Source: an uncultured Pelagibacteraceae bacterium
GTDB lineage: Bacteria; Pseudomonadota; Alphaproteobacteria; Pelagibacterales; Pelagibacteraceae
Direction: 5' to 3'
Assembly (NCBI GenBank): GCA_902592655.1
Contig: CACJFE010000003.1
Coordinates: forward strand, 62,001 to 126,000
DNA length: 64,000 nucleotides
Below are positions 1 through 7,826 of the stretch, piece after piece (position 1 is the stretch's first letter; the number at the start of each line of letters is the position of its first letter). Below the pieces are notes generated by a model. It saw only the letters and a list, made by a program, of their open reading frames with translations. It was not told where the DNA came from and did no database searches. The translations under genes and the position numbers were made by a program.

Positions 1-58
1 ACTCTTTATAAGCTTCAGGATTTTTAACATCTATATTGGCTATCACGTACCCGCTCAT
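1..58 (-). CDS. DUF1330 family protein, N-terminal fragment
   Basis: An ATG on the reverse strand (cat at 56-58) opens a frame that runs off the left edge of the window. The visible start reads MSGYVIANIDVKNPEAY, which is the typical opening of DUF1330 proteins (small dimeric alpha/beta-barrel fold, function unknown): the hydrophobic first strand followed by D-x-x-x-Y. Only 19 residues are visible, so the family call rests on the N-terminus alone. It starts 3 bases beyond the stop of the next reverse-strand gene (62-433), so the two are probably co-transcribed. Confidence 0.55.
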   Translation of the reverse strand, partial: MSGYVIANIDVKNPEAYKE

Positions 59-61
59 TAT

Positions 62-433
62 TTAATATAATGTTTGTACTACTTTTTTTACTCTTTCAGC
101 TCCATTAGGAACTAAAGCTTCAACAAAAGAATGGCACTTCTCAGTTTTAGCTTCATTATATTTTGAACCATAATGCTTATCTACTGCCTTGTTTACTCCC
201 GCATCCCATTCTTTTTCTGGTATTCCTATTTCAAGTGCATATGTTTTTAAAACCTTTACCGTTGAAATAGATTTTTCTTTCATACCATATTCAAACTTTT
301 CTCCTGATGGCAGAAAGTAATTAGCCATATAAATCCCAACACAATCCCACGCTTTTGATTTATCTTTATCGCTCATTCCTGCGTTTGCAGAAGTGAAAAT
401 AAGAAAAGATATTATTAAAGTAATTTTTTTCAT
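62..433 (-). CDS. small secreted protein of unknown function
   Basis: A 123-residue protein with a clear signal peptide: Lys-Lys at positions 2-3, a hydrophobic core, and an Ala-Asn-Ala cleavage site around residue 18. The mature protein would be about 105 residues, helical and charged, with one cysteine near residue 30 (AWDCVG) and one near 99 (EKCHSF). These could form a disulfide in the periplasm. I do not recognise the family. It lies directly upstream of the DUF1330 fragment and in the same orientation as the crotonase gene behind it. The start is the ATG that gives the canonical signal peptide. Confidence 0.6.
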   Translation of the reverse strand: MKKITLIISFLIFTSANAGMSDKDKSKAWDCVGIYMANYFLPSGEKFEYGMKEKSISTVKVLKTYALEIGIPEKEWDAGVNKAVDKHYGSKYNEAKTEKCHSFVEALVPNGAERVKKVVQTLY

Positions 434-518
434 GATTAAGTTTATTTAAATTAACTTCAGATTAACTATGTTAAAATATAATTACAGGTATGCAAATTGT
501 CTACAACTTGAAGATGAT

Positions 519-1277
519 TTATTTCCAATTAGGCTTTGTTTTATTAAGAAAACTTTTTATTCCAATTTTTTTATTTTCACTATCAAGCAATTTGTAAAAC
601 TCTTGTCTTTCTTTTTTAAGCGATTTTTTTAAATTTTCTTCTGAGTTAATTAAATTTTTAATAATTTGAAGTGATTTTTTTGGCTTTGATGAAATTTTAT
701 TCAAAAAGTTTAAAGTAAATTCTTTAAAATTTTCTTTAGGAATAATTTGCGAAACAATCCCATATTTCATTGCAGTTTCAGCATCAATAATTTCTCCAGA
801 CATCGCTAAATATTTTACATTTTGATTTGAAGTAAATTTTTTTGTTTTTTGTGTCCCGCCAATACCTGGGATTAATCCTAAATTGATTTCAGGCAAACCA
901 AATTTTGCTTCAGAACTCGAAATTATTAAATCACTTGAAAGCGCCAGCTCAAAACCACCTCCTAGAGCATAACCTTCGACAAACGAAATAATAGGTATAT
1001 CGATTTTTTGTAAATCATCAACTTTAGAAAAAAGTTTTTCTTTTTTAGCTTTTTTGGAGTCTAGTTTTTCTAACTCTTTAATATCAGCACCAGGTGAAAA
1101 AAACTTTGGACCTCCAATTAAACCAATACATTTAATTTCTTTTAATTCATTCAAGTTTTTGGTTGCATCACCAATCTCATTAAGGGTTTTTTGATCTAAA
1201 CTATTATTTTTATTGTTAGCAATTTCGATAATTGCGTAATTTTCTCGCTTTTCTACTTTAATATTTTTATAGTTCAT
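519..1277 (-). CDS. enoyl-CoA hydratase/isomerase (crotonase) family protein
   Basis: A crotonase-fold protein of about 252 residues, the usual length. Visible signatures are the oxyanion-hole and CoA-binding segment SPGADIKEL near residue 65, the glycine-rich ALGGGFELALSSD stretch with the first catalytic Glu near residue 110, and PEINLGLIPGIGGTQ with the second Glu near 130. Having both glutamates suggests a true hydratase (trans-2-enoyl-CoA to 3-hydroxyacyl-CoA) in fatty acid or amino acid breakdown, but the exact substrate cannot be read. I start it at the ATG at 1277; an in-frame TTG lies one codon upstream. Confidence 0.88.
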   Translation of the reverse strand: MNYKNIKVEKRENYAIIEIANNKNNSLDQKTLNEIGDATKNLNELKEIKCIGLIGGPKFFSPGADIKELEKLDSKKAKKEKLFSKVDDLQKIDIPIISFVEGYALGGGFELALSSDLIISSSEAKFGLPEINLGLIPGIGGTQKTKKFTSNQNVKYLAMSGEIIDAETAMKYGIVSQIIPKENFKEFTLNFLNKISSKPKKSLQIIKNLINSEENLKKSLKKERQEFYKLLDSENKKIGIKSFLNKTKPNWK

Positions 1278-1302
1278 CAATTAATAGAATATAAATTTCA
1301 TT

Positions 1303-1875
1303 ATGACAGAGCAACTAATTATATTGATAGAAATCATCCTTATTGACTTAGTCTTAGCAGGAGATAACGCAATTATTATAGGGATGGTTGCGTCAAAATT
1401 CGAAGACTCAAATAGAAAAAAAATAATTTTCTGGGGCATTGGCGGAGCGGTTGTTTTGAGAATTCTTTTCACTTTTATTACAGCTTATTTATTACAAATC
1501 TCTGGTTTAAGATTAATTGGTGGAATTTTATTACTTTATATTTGCTACAAACTTTACAGAGATGTAATTAAGAATAAAATTGAAGAAAAAAATATCGAAG
1601 TTGACAACTCAAATCTTAAAAAAGCAATTTTTACAGTAATACTTGCAGATGTAACAATGAGTTTAGACAATGTTCTAGGTGTAGCTGGTGCAGCTGGAGA
1701 TCACTATACTCTTCTTGCTTTTGGCTTAGGACTTTCAATATTATTAATGGCTTTTGCAGCTAATTATACTGCAAAACTCATAAAAAAATATTCTTGGATT
1801 AGTTGGGTTGGATTAATTGCAATTCTTTTTGTAGCTTTTCAATTGATCTATGAAGATCTACGAATTTTATTATGA
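1303..1875 (+). CDS. TerC family integral membrane protein
   Basis: A 190-residue membrane protein with about six or seven hydrophobic helices. It has the paired acidic motifs of the TerC/YjbE family: DLVLAGDNAIIIG near the N-terminus and DVTMSLDNVLGVAG in the second half. These intramembrane Asp/Asn residues are thought to bind a divalent metal, and characterised relatives export Mn2+ or help load metal onto secreted proteins. It overlaps the following M23 peptidase gene by 4 bases (ATGA), so the two are probably coupled. A second paralogue lies at 46773-47390. Confidence 0.9.
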   Translation: MTEQLIILIEIILIDLVLAGDNAIIIGMVASKFEDSNRKKIIFWGIGGAVVLRILFTFITAYLLQISGLRLIGGILLLYICYKLYRDVIKNKIEEKNIEVDNSNLKKAIFTVILADVTMSLDNVLGVAGAAGDHYTLLAFGLGLSILLMAFAANYTAKLIKKYSWISWVGLIAILFVAFQLIYEDLRILL

Positions 1876-2666
1876 TTAAATTTATAATATCTTTTTTATT
1901 AATATTTAATATTTCTCACGCGGTTGAATTTTTAGGGAATTTCAAACAAGGTTCTTTTATCTTAGGAAAAACAGATCCCAATTCAAAAGTTTTTATTGAT
2001 GATAGAAAAGTAAGAGTTTCGAATGATGGTTATTTTGCTTTTGGTTTAGATAGAGATAGAAAAAATAACGTTTTAATTAAGATAATAAATAAGAAAGAAA
2101 CCAAATTGATTGAAAAAAAAGTTGTTAAAAGAAAATATAAAATACAAAGAATTGATGGTCTGCCACCAAAACAGGTAACACCTCCACCAGAAGTTTATGA
2201 GAGAATTAAAAAAGATAATATTTTAATTGGAAAGGCTAGAGCAATAGATAGTAAATTGGTTTTCTTTAAAGATAAATTTATCTATCCTATTGATAAATAT
2301 ATTATTACAGGAGTTTACGGCAGTCAGAGAATTTTAAATGGAAAACCAAGAAGACCACATTATGGTATAGACTTTCATGCACCAGAGGGAACTCCGGTAA
2401 AATCTATGATGGATGGAGTTGTGACGTTAGTAGAAAATGACATGTACTTTACTGGCGGAACAATCATTTTCGATCATGGGCATGGAATTAGTACACTGTA
2501 TATGCATATGAGAGATATTAATGTTAAGAAAGGTCAGAGAGTGAAAAAAGGTGAGATTGTTGGAACTCTGGGGCAAAGTGGTAGAGCAACTGGTCCACAT
2601 TTAGATATTAGACTCAACTGGTTTGAAATAAAGTTAGATCCTGCCTCTGTCTTAAATTTAAATTAA
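1872..2666 (+). CDS. M23 family peptidoglycan metallopeptidase, secreted
   Basis: A 264-residue protein with an N-terminal signal peptide, a beta-rich region to about residue 130, and a C-terminal LytM/M23 domain. Zinc-site motifs are HYGIDFHAPEGTP (His and Asp near residues 163-167), then GHGISTLYMHM, then GPHLDIRLNWF. The usual family ending is H-x-H; here the segment reads His-Leu-Asp, so the second catalytic histidine is replaced by Asp while the rest is intact. It probably acts on cell wall cross-links in the periplasm. It is coupled to the TerC gene by a 4-base overlap, and its stop interlocks with that of the convergent carbamoyltransferase gene. Confidence 0.85.
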   Translation: MIKFIISFLLIFNISHAVEFLGNFKQGSFILGKTDPNSKVFIDDRKVRVSNDGYFAFGLDRDRKNNVLIKIINKKETKLIEKKVVKRKYKIQRIDGLPPKQVTPPPEVYERIKKDNILIGKARAIDSKLVFFKDKFIYPIDKYIITGVYGSQRILNGKPRRPHYGIDFHAPEGTPVKSMMDGVVTLVENDMYFTGGTIIFDHGHGISTLYMHMRDINVKKGQRVKKGEIVGTLGQSGRATGPHLDIRLNWFEIKLDPASVLNLN

Positions 2667-4498
2667 TCTAACTCAAATTTATTTTTATAATCTTTTAACA
2701 AAGATTTATCTTGGTCTTCTTTAAAAAGAAGAAAATTTTCAATCACTAAAATATCTAAATTAGTTCCCATAAAACAATTAAATGCATCGTCTACAGTACA
2801 TACTATTGGTTCACCACGAACATTAAAAGAGGTATTTACAAGCACTGGGCAATTAGTAATTTTCTTAAACTCATTAATAAGATCATGATATTTAGGATTT
2901 GTTTCTTTGTGAACAGTTTGAATTCTTGCTGAGTAATCTACATGGGTGATAGCTGGTACTGATGATCTTTTAATATTTAATTTATCGATTCCGAAAAGTT
3001 TTTTATCATTTTCTGACATATTAATTTGTTTTTCTTTTTTAATATCAGAAACTAGAAGCATATATGGGCTATCATAGTCAATTTCAAACCATTCGTTAAC
3101 ATCTTCTCTCAACACTGAAGGGGCAAAAGGACGAAAACTTTCTCTAAACTTTATTTTCAAATTTAATTCTTTCTGCATTTTTTCTGATCTTGGGTCTGCT
3201 AAGATTGAACGTGCACCTAAAGCTCTAGGTCCAAATTCCATTCTACCTTGAAACCAGCCAACAATTTTACTATTTGCAAGCTCTTTAGCTACTAGTTTGG
3301 AAATTTCAGAATATGTTTTCTTAGTGTAAGCTGCTTTTAAAGATTTTAAGTTTTTTTCTATAGAATCCTCTTTAAGAATAGGTCCTAGATATGCTCCTTT
3401 CATTTTATCTTTTAAATCTTCTCTAGGTTTATCTAATTCTCGATGCCAATAAGCTAAAGCTGCTCCCAAAGATCCTCCTGCATCGCCGGCTGCTGGCTGG
3501 ATCCATATATTTTGAAAATACTTTTCTTTTAAAATTTTACCATTAGCAACGCAATTTAAAGCTACTCCTCCAGCCAAACATATGTTTTTTATTTTATATT
3601 CATTGGCTATATCTTTAGTCAATCTTAATACGACCTCCTCTGTAACCGCTTGTATAGAAGACGCTATATCCATGTGAAAATCTGTTAACAAATCTTTTTT
3701 TGGATCTCTGACTGGTTGACCAAACAAACTCGAGAATTTTTCATTTGTCATTGTCAAACCTGTTGCGTAATTAAAGTATTTCATGTTTAATTTAAAAGAA
3801 CCGTCTTCTTTTAAATCCATTAATTCTTTAATTATTAAATTTTTGTATTTTGGTTTTCCGTAAGGAGCCAAACCCATTACTTTATACTCTCCGCTATTAA
3901 CCTTAAAACCTGTGTAGTAAGTAAAAGCAGAGTATAGCAATCCAAGAGAATGTGGGAAATGTATTTCCTTTATCATTCGCAAATTATTGTTTTTACCAAT
4001 AGCCACTGTTGTTGTTGCCCATTCCCCAACTCCATCTAAAGTTAAAACTATTGCTTCCTTGAATGGTGATGGATAAAACGCGCTAGCGGCATGACTATAG
4101 TGATGCTCAGAAAACTTTATTTTACTTATATTATTGAATTTTTCATCGTGTTGTTTAAGTTTTTCAAACAAAAATTTTTTTTGAAACAATTTTTCTCTCA
4201 ACCAAATAGGCATTGAAAGACTGAAAGATTTAAAACCTTTTGGGGCAAAAGCCATATAAGTTTCCAGTAGTCTTTCAAATTTTAAAAATGGTTTTTCAAA
4301 AAAAACAATATAGTCAACTTCGTTTATGCTTAGATTTTTTTCTTTTAAAACATAATCAACTGCATGAAAGGGATAACTAGAATCATGCTTTATTCTTGAA
4401 AATCTTTCCTCTTGTGCTGCAGCAATTATATCTCCATCAATGATTAATGCCGCTGCACTATCGTGATAAAATGCTGATATGCCAAGAATAGAGGTCAC
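2663..4498 (-). CDS. carbamoyltransferase, NodU/CmcH/TobZ family
   Basis: A 611-residue two-domain enzyme of full family length. The N-terminal ASKHA (Kae1-like) domain shows HHYSHAASAFYPSPF and LTLDGVGEW near residue 140 and GGVALNCVANGK near 310. The C-terminal YrdC-like domain shows FGPRALGARSILADPR and NTSFNVRGEPIVC. These enzymes transfer the carbamoyl group of carbamoyl phosphate, through carbamoyl-AMP, to a hydroxyl of a sugar or natural product. The start codon is GTG. The gene is third in a reverse-strand operon after an SxtJ-like protein and a DUF5989 protein, with no gap between it and the DUF5989 gene. The acceptor is unknown. Confidence 0.93.
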   Translation of the reverse strand: MTSILGISAFYHDSAAALIIDGDIIAAAQEERFSRIKHDSSYPFHAVDYVLKEKNLSINEVDYIVFFEKPFLKFERLLETYMAFAPKGFKSFSLSMPIWLREKLFQKKFLFEKLKQHDEKFNNISKIKFSEHHYSHAASAFYPSPFKEAIVLTLDGVGEWATTTVAIGKNNNLRMIKEIHFPHSLGLLYSAFTYYTGFKVNSGEYKVMGLAPYGKPKYKNLIIKELMDLKEDGSFKLNMKYFNYATGLTMTNEKFSSLFGQPVRDPKKDLLTDFHMDIASSIQAVTEEVVLRLTKDIANEYKIKNICLAGGVALNCVANGKILKEKYFQNIWIQPAAGDAGGSLGAALAYWHRELDKPREDLKDKMKGAYLGPILKEDSIEKNLKSLKAAYTKKTYSEISKLVAKELANSKIVGWFQGRMEFGPRALGARSILADPRSEKMQKELNLKIKFRESFRPFAPSVLREDVNEWFEIDYDSPYMLLVSDIKKEKQINMSENDKKLFGIDKLNIKRSSVPAITHVDYSARIQTVHKETNPKYHDLINEFKKITNCPVLVNTSFNVRGEPIVCTVDDAFNCFMGTNLDILVIENFLLFKEDQDKSLLKDYKNKFELD

Positions 4499-4651
4499 TT
4501 AAAAAATTGTATAAATAAATGGGGCTACTGCAGAACCTTGGCTCAAAACTATCAATATACCAAATAATGCTAGTACAGTAATAATAGGCAATAGCCAATA
4601 TTTTTTTCTCTCTCTTAAAAATTCCCAAAACTCTTTTAAAAATTCTATCAT
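4499..4651 (-). CDS. DUF5989 family small membrane protein
   Basis: A 50-residue protein: an amphipathic charged start (FLKEFWEFLRERKKYW) followed by one transmembrane helix (LLPIITVLALFGILIVL) and a short tail ending in PFIYTIF. This layout is characteristic of DUF5989 proteins, which are almost always found beside NodU/CmcH-type carbamoyltransferases and SxtJ-like proteins. Its ATG overlaps the stop of the upstream SxtJ-like gene by one base (TAATG), and its stop abuts the GTG start of the carbamoyltransferase. This tight coupling argues that the three products work together. A small membrane anchor or scaffold is an inference. Confidence 0.82.
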   Translation of the reverse strand: MIEFLKEFWEFLRERKKYWLLPIITVLALFGILIVLSQGSAVAPFIYTIF

Positions 4652-5031
4652 TAAAATTGCTTATCCATTTTTCCCAAATCTTTATTTCTTTTAATCCAAT
4701 ATGAATTTTGTTTTTTTAAAAATTTAAGTCCTAATAAATCTTTACCGAAAATTCTTACTAATAAACTTATAGGGGTTAGAATTACAAAATAAACTAAGGC
4801 CATAACGATTGGTGCAACTATTCTTCCCAAAAGTTCTCCAAATTTAATCCATAAGTTGTTAAGTGGAGATAAAATTTTAGAGTAGAATACTCCTAAAATT
4901 AGGAAGATAGTTGAGATAAATATTAAAATAAAGTTTATCGGTTGATCTTTAGTTAATGGCCACAATCCAAAACCCAAAAATACAAAGAAAAATAATATCC
5001 CAAAACTTCTATTCGATGATTTTTTGTGCAT
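4651..5031 (-). CDS. SxtJ family membrane protein
   Basis: A 126-residue protein with two N-terminal transmembrane helices in a short hairpin (SFGILFFFVFLGFGLWP and a second ILIFISTIFLILG), then a longer hydrophobic segment around residues 65-92, and a basic C-terminal tail (YWIKRNKDLGKMDKQF). The pattern and the ordering with DUF5989 and a carbamoyltransferase match SxtJ-like proteins, first named in saxitoxin clusters but widespread outside them. It is first in the three-gene operon. Its biochemical role is unknown; membrane tethering of the carbamoyltransferase is a guess. Confidence 0.8.
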   Translation of the reverse strand: MHKKSSNRSFGILFFFVFLGFGLWPLTKDQPINFILIFISTIFLILGVFYSKILSPLNNLWIKFGELLGRIVAPIVMALVYFVILTPISLLVRIFGKDLLGLKFLKKQNSYWIKRNKDLGKMDKQF

Positions 5032-5121
5032 AAAAACTCATTATAATTAATAATTAAAGCTTAATATCATTTAAATTTGTTTTATGTAAAGTAAAATAAA
5101 ATTAAGATAACCCATCTTTAT

Positions 5122-5877
5122 ATGGAATATTTAGAAACGATAAATCTGAGTTTTTTAGAATTTTTATTTTTCTGTAGTGTAATTCTTTTTGCTTCCCTGG
5201 TGAGGGGTTTTAGTGGATTCGGTTTTTCAGCATCTAGCGTTTCTCTTCTTTCATTTATACTACCGCCTAAAGAAATAGTGCCAATTATTCTTTTGTTAGA
5301 AATAATTGCTAGTTTTTTTATGATCCCAAGTATATGGAATAAGATTAATTGGAAATTTGTTTTATTTCTTCTTGTAGGAGTATTGTTTGGTACACCTTTA
5401 GGAATTCATCTTCTTTCAGTGTTACAACCTAAGTTAACACATTTAATAATTTCAATTACTGTATTAATTTTCGCTTTTTTATTATTAAGAGGTTATAAAA
5501 ATAGAGATTTAAATCACAATTTATCAAAGTTCTTTGTTGGTGTCATCGCTGGAACAGTCAATGGATTTGGAACTTTGGCAGGTCTACCAATCGCATTATA
5601 TTTTTTAATAATTGCAGCCGAACCAGCGGTAATAAGAGCCTCACTTGCGGCATTATTTTTTTTTACTGATTTTTATGCTCTTCTGCTTGCATATTTTAAA
5701 GATATTTTAGATTACAAAATTTTTTATAGAACTTTGCCTTTAATCTTAGTGGTCCCAATAGGTATTTATATTGGTACAAAGTTGTTTACTGGAAGTTCTA
5801 AAGAAAATTATAAAAAATATGTACTATATTTTTTAATATTAGTTTCAATTTTTGGTATAATTAGAATTTTAATTTAG
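5122..5877 (+). CDS. TauE/SafE family sulfite/anion exporter-like protein
   Basis: A 251-residue protein with about eight hydrophobic segments and the repeated family signature: VRGFSGFGFSASSVSLLSFILPP at the start of the first half and GTVNGFGTLAGLPIALYFL in the second. TauE/SafE proteins are putative exporters of sulfite, sulfoacetate or similar organosulfur anions at the inner membrane. It faces a second, longer TauE-like gene tail to tail, with stop codons overlapping by 4 bases. The substrate cannot be read from sequence. Confidence 0.87.
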   Translation: MEYLETINLSFLEFLFFCSVILFASLVRGFSGFGFSASSVSLLSFILPPKEIVPIILLLEIIASFFMIPSIWNKINWKFVLFLLVGVLFGTPLGIHLLSVLQPKLTHLIISITVLIFAFLLLRGYKNRDLNHNLSKFFVGVIAGTVNGFGTLAGLPIALYFLIIAAEPAVIRASLAALFFFTDFYALLLAYFKDILDYKIFYRTLPLILVVPIGIYIGTKLFTGSSKENYKKYVLYFLILVSIFGIIRILI

Positions 5878-6962
5878 TTTTTTTTGATAACAAACAAATA
5901 TTTATATTTGCTTAGTAATTGTCTAGTCCCTGCTCCTATTATTCCTAATACTAGTGCTAAAAGTATTGCCAAAGATCCGTATAGTAGAGGATTATTATCA
6001 GATAATTTAGAAATAAATTTTGAAAAAAAATTAAGATTTTCAACATTTACTATTTCTGTATTTTTCAACTGCCTTGCTCCCTCATAGAAAAATGTATCGT
6101 AAGCAATGGCAATTGCGACAGCGCACAATAACATGGCAAATAATGTTTTTAAATGAGAACTATCCAGGTATTGTCCGACCTTTTGACCTACTTGTACACC
6201 AATAATAGAGCCTACTACTAAAATAATAACTAAAATTAAATCGATAGAACCATAATTAAATGCATGAAGAATTGTAACTAGTGCACTTATAAATACAGTA
6301 ACAAACAAAGATGTTCCTGGAATTAATTTAATAGGCATTCCTATAAGATAGATCATTGCTGGTACCATTAAAAAAGCTCCACCTACTCCAATTAAAGCAG
6401 CAACAAAACCTACTATAACTCCTAAAATAATTGGAGTGAAAGCACTCTCATACAGTCTTGATTTTGGAAAACGTAGCTTCAATGGGAGACCATGTATCCA
6501 ATAATGAGTATGTAATTTTTGTTTTAATATTAGTTTTTTTCTAGCTCTATCTAATTCTTTTGCGCCTTCGATAAGCATCAAAGTACCAATAATTGCAAGA
6601 AGATACATGTAGGATAACGAAATAATTAAACTTAGCTTCCCTGTTTCTTTAAAAAAGGTAAAAGTGATAATACCAATTACAGTCCCGGCTATACCTCCGA
6701 TAATAATCATCAAACCCATTTTATAATCTAATGTATTTTTAAACCAGTGTGTCATAGACCCAGATACTGAGGTCGCTAAAATATTATTTATTTCATTTGG
6801 TACAGCATAGATAGGTGGAATGCCTAAAAAAATTAAAAATGGAGTCATTAAAAAACCACCTCCAACTCCAAACAAACCTGAAAGTACTCCAACACCAAAG
6901 CTAATAAATAAAATTAAAATGATATCTATATGAACTTGTACAATAGGAAGATAAATTTCCAT
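5874..6962 (-). CDS. TauE/SafE family transporter with extended loop and C-terminus
   Basis: At 362 residues this is about 100 longer than the usual TauE/SafE protein. Family motifs appear twice, VGVLSGLFGVGGGFLMTPFLIF near residue 25 and VGFVAALIGVGGAFLMVPAMIYL near 195. A basic cytoplasmic loop of about 45 residues (LDRARKKLILKQKLHTHYW) separates the halves, and an extra C-terminal hydrophobic helix follows a polar stretch near residue 300. That arrangement resembles the DUF81-type permeases of alphaproteobacteria. Probably an anion exporter, perhaps sulfite-linked. The upstream region (6963-7017) is short and separates it from the CADD-like gene. Confidence 0.87.
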   Translation of the reverse strand: MEIYLPIVQVHIDIILILFISFGVGVLSGLFGVGGGFLMTPFLIFLGIPPIYAVPNEINNILATSVSGSMTHWFKNTLDYKMGLMIIIGGIAGTVIGIITFTFFKETGKLSLIISLSYMYLLAIIGTLMLIEGAKELDRARKKLILKQKLHTHYWIHGLPLKLRFPKSRLYESAFTPIILGVIVGFVAALIGVGGAFLMVPAMIYLIGMPIKLIPGTSLFVTVFISALVTILHAFNYGSIDLILVIILVVGSIIGVQVGQKVGQYLDSSHLKTLFAMLLCAVAIAIAYDTFFYEGARQLKNTEIVNVENLNFFSKFISKLSDNNPLLYGSLAILLALVLGIIGAGTRQLLSKYKYLFVIKKN

Positions 6963-7017
6963 ACCTATTTCATAGGTATTCCTCTTAGACTAAATTGTCA
7001 ATCCTGAGTTTGAAATC

Positions 7018-7686
7018 CTAAGCTGCAGCTTTGAGTTTATGCTTAGACACCATTCCACTTAAGAAGTTCCAAAGGTATCTAGCAGTTAACAAAGAAGCGT
7101 TTTCAGCTTTTTCTTGCTCATTTTTTGATAGCCCATCTAGAAGTTTTTCACACTCTGCCCTATGAATTACGTCAGCAGATTTATGCGCCTCAAAAAACTC
7201 CAATCCTTCTTTAGAGCTCACTCCATAAAATCTTTTTAGTCCTTGAATTTTTGTTTCTGCGATCTCAGGAATTTGTCTCTCATAAGTATATAAAGAAGCT
7301 AAACCTTCAGCATACGACTTTCTCGCTTGTGCAAAAAAGTTATCAATCATATCTTTTGTAAACCAATCAAGAGTGACATTTTCTATTTCTTTTTCATCTG
7401 CACCAAGAGATTTAGCAAAATTTTTCCAAAGTTTTGGGTGATCACCATCTTTGTTTTCCTCATCCTGCAAATTTTCTAAAAGTATTCTTCTTTTCTCAAT
7501 ATCTTCGCAGATCGAATGAGTTGCACTAATGTATCTTGGAAAAGCCTTAACATGTTGGTAGTATTGTTCAGCGTAATCTTTTATAATTTCCCTGTTAAGT
7601 TTTCCTTCATTCCAATATATCTGATAAAAAGGATGTTTAAGTAAATGGTATTTGTCTAATTTTTTTCCTAATTTTTGTGAAAACAT
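7018..7686 (-). CDS. CADD-type metalloenzyme, probable self-sacrificing p-aminobenzoate synthase
   Basis: A 222-residue, all-helical, heme-oxygenase-like-fold protein. It follows Chlamydia CADD (CT610) closely along its length. Dimetal ligand positions are retained: Glu in LQDEENKDGDH with the following His83, Glu in YERQIPEIAETK, and the H-x3-D-x2-H set in EAHKSADVIH. Tyr-rich segments HPFYQIYW (Tyr21, Tyr24) and KDYAEQYYQH match the region containing the tyrosine that CADD cleaves to form p-aminobenzoate. It would bypass PabABC in folate synthesis. The start has a good Shine-Dalgarno (AAAGGAG). Older annotations call such proteins PqqC-like or TenA-like. Confidence 0.82.
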   Translation of the reverse strand: MFSQKLGKKLDKYHLLKHPFYQIYWNEGKLNREIIKDYAEQYYQHVKAFPRYISATHSICEDIEKRRILLENLQDEENKDGDHPKLWKNFAKSLGADEKEIENVTLDWFTKDMIDNFFAQARKSYAEGLASLYTYERQIPEIAETKIQGLKRFYGVSSKEGLEFFEAHKSADVIHRAECEKLLDGLSKNEQEKAENASLLTARYLWNFLSGMVSKHKLKAAA

Positions 7687-7783
7687 TTTGCTCCTTTGTT
7701 ATCTAGAGCCTATAAAATATCCTCTGATGATTAAATAAAAAAATTATCCACAATTAACAGTTGTGCTATACTAAATGTTCATG

Positions 7784-7804
7784 TTTTGATTCACTTTTGA
7801 TTCA
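7784..7804 (-). promoter_or_regulatory. tandem 10-bp direct repeat, possible operator of the CADD-like gene
   Basis: The sequence ttttgattca occurs twice, at 7784-7793 and 7795-7804, with an 11-base period, i.e. one helical turn. On the reverse strand this reads tgaatcaaaa twice, followed within 15-20 bases by AT-rich tagtatag that could be a -10 region for the gene ending at 7018. It also lies just past the 3' end of the MFS gene. A transcription factor dimer site is plausible, but no binding protein can be named. Confidence 0.3.
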
Positions 7805-7826
7805 GTTTGGGACTCAAAATACAACC

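Noticed and set aside
7018-7686. PqqC or TenA
   Set aside because: There is no PQQ gene cluster, and the full CADD ligand set plus the tyrosine region match CADD better; TenA would have an active-site Cys that I do not see.
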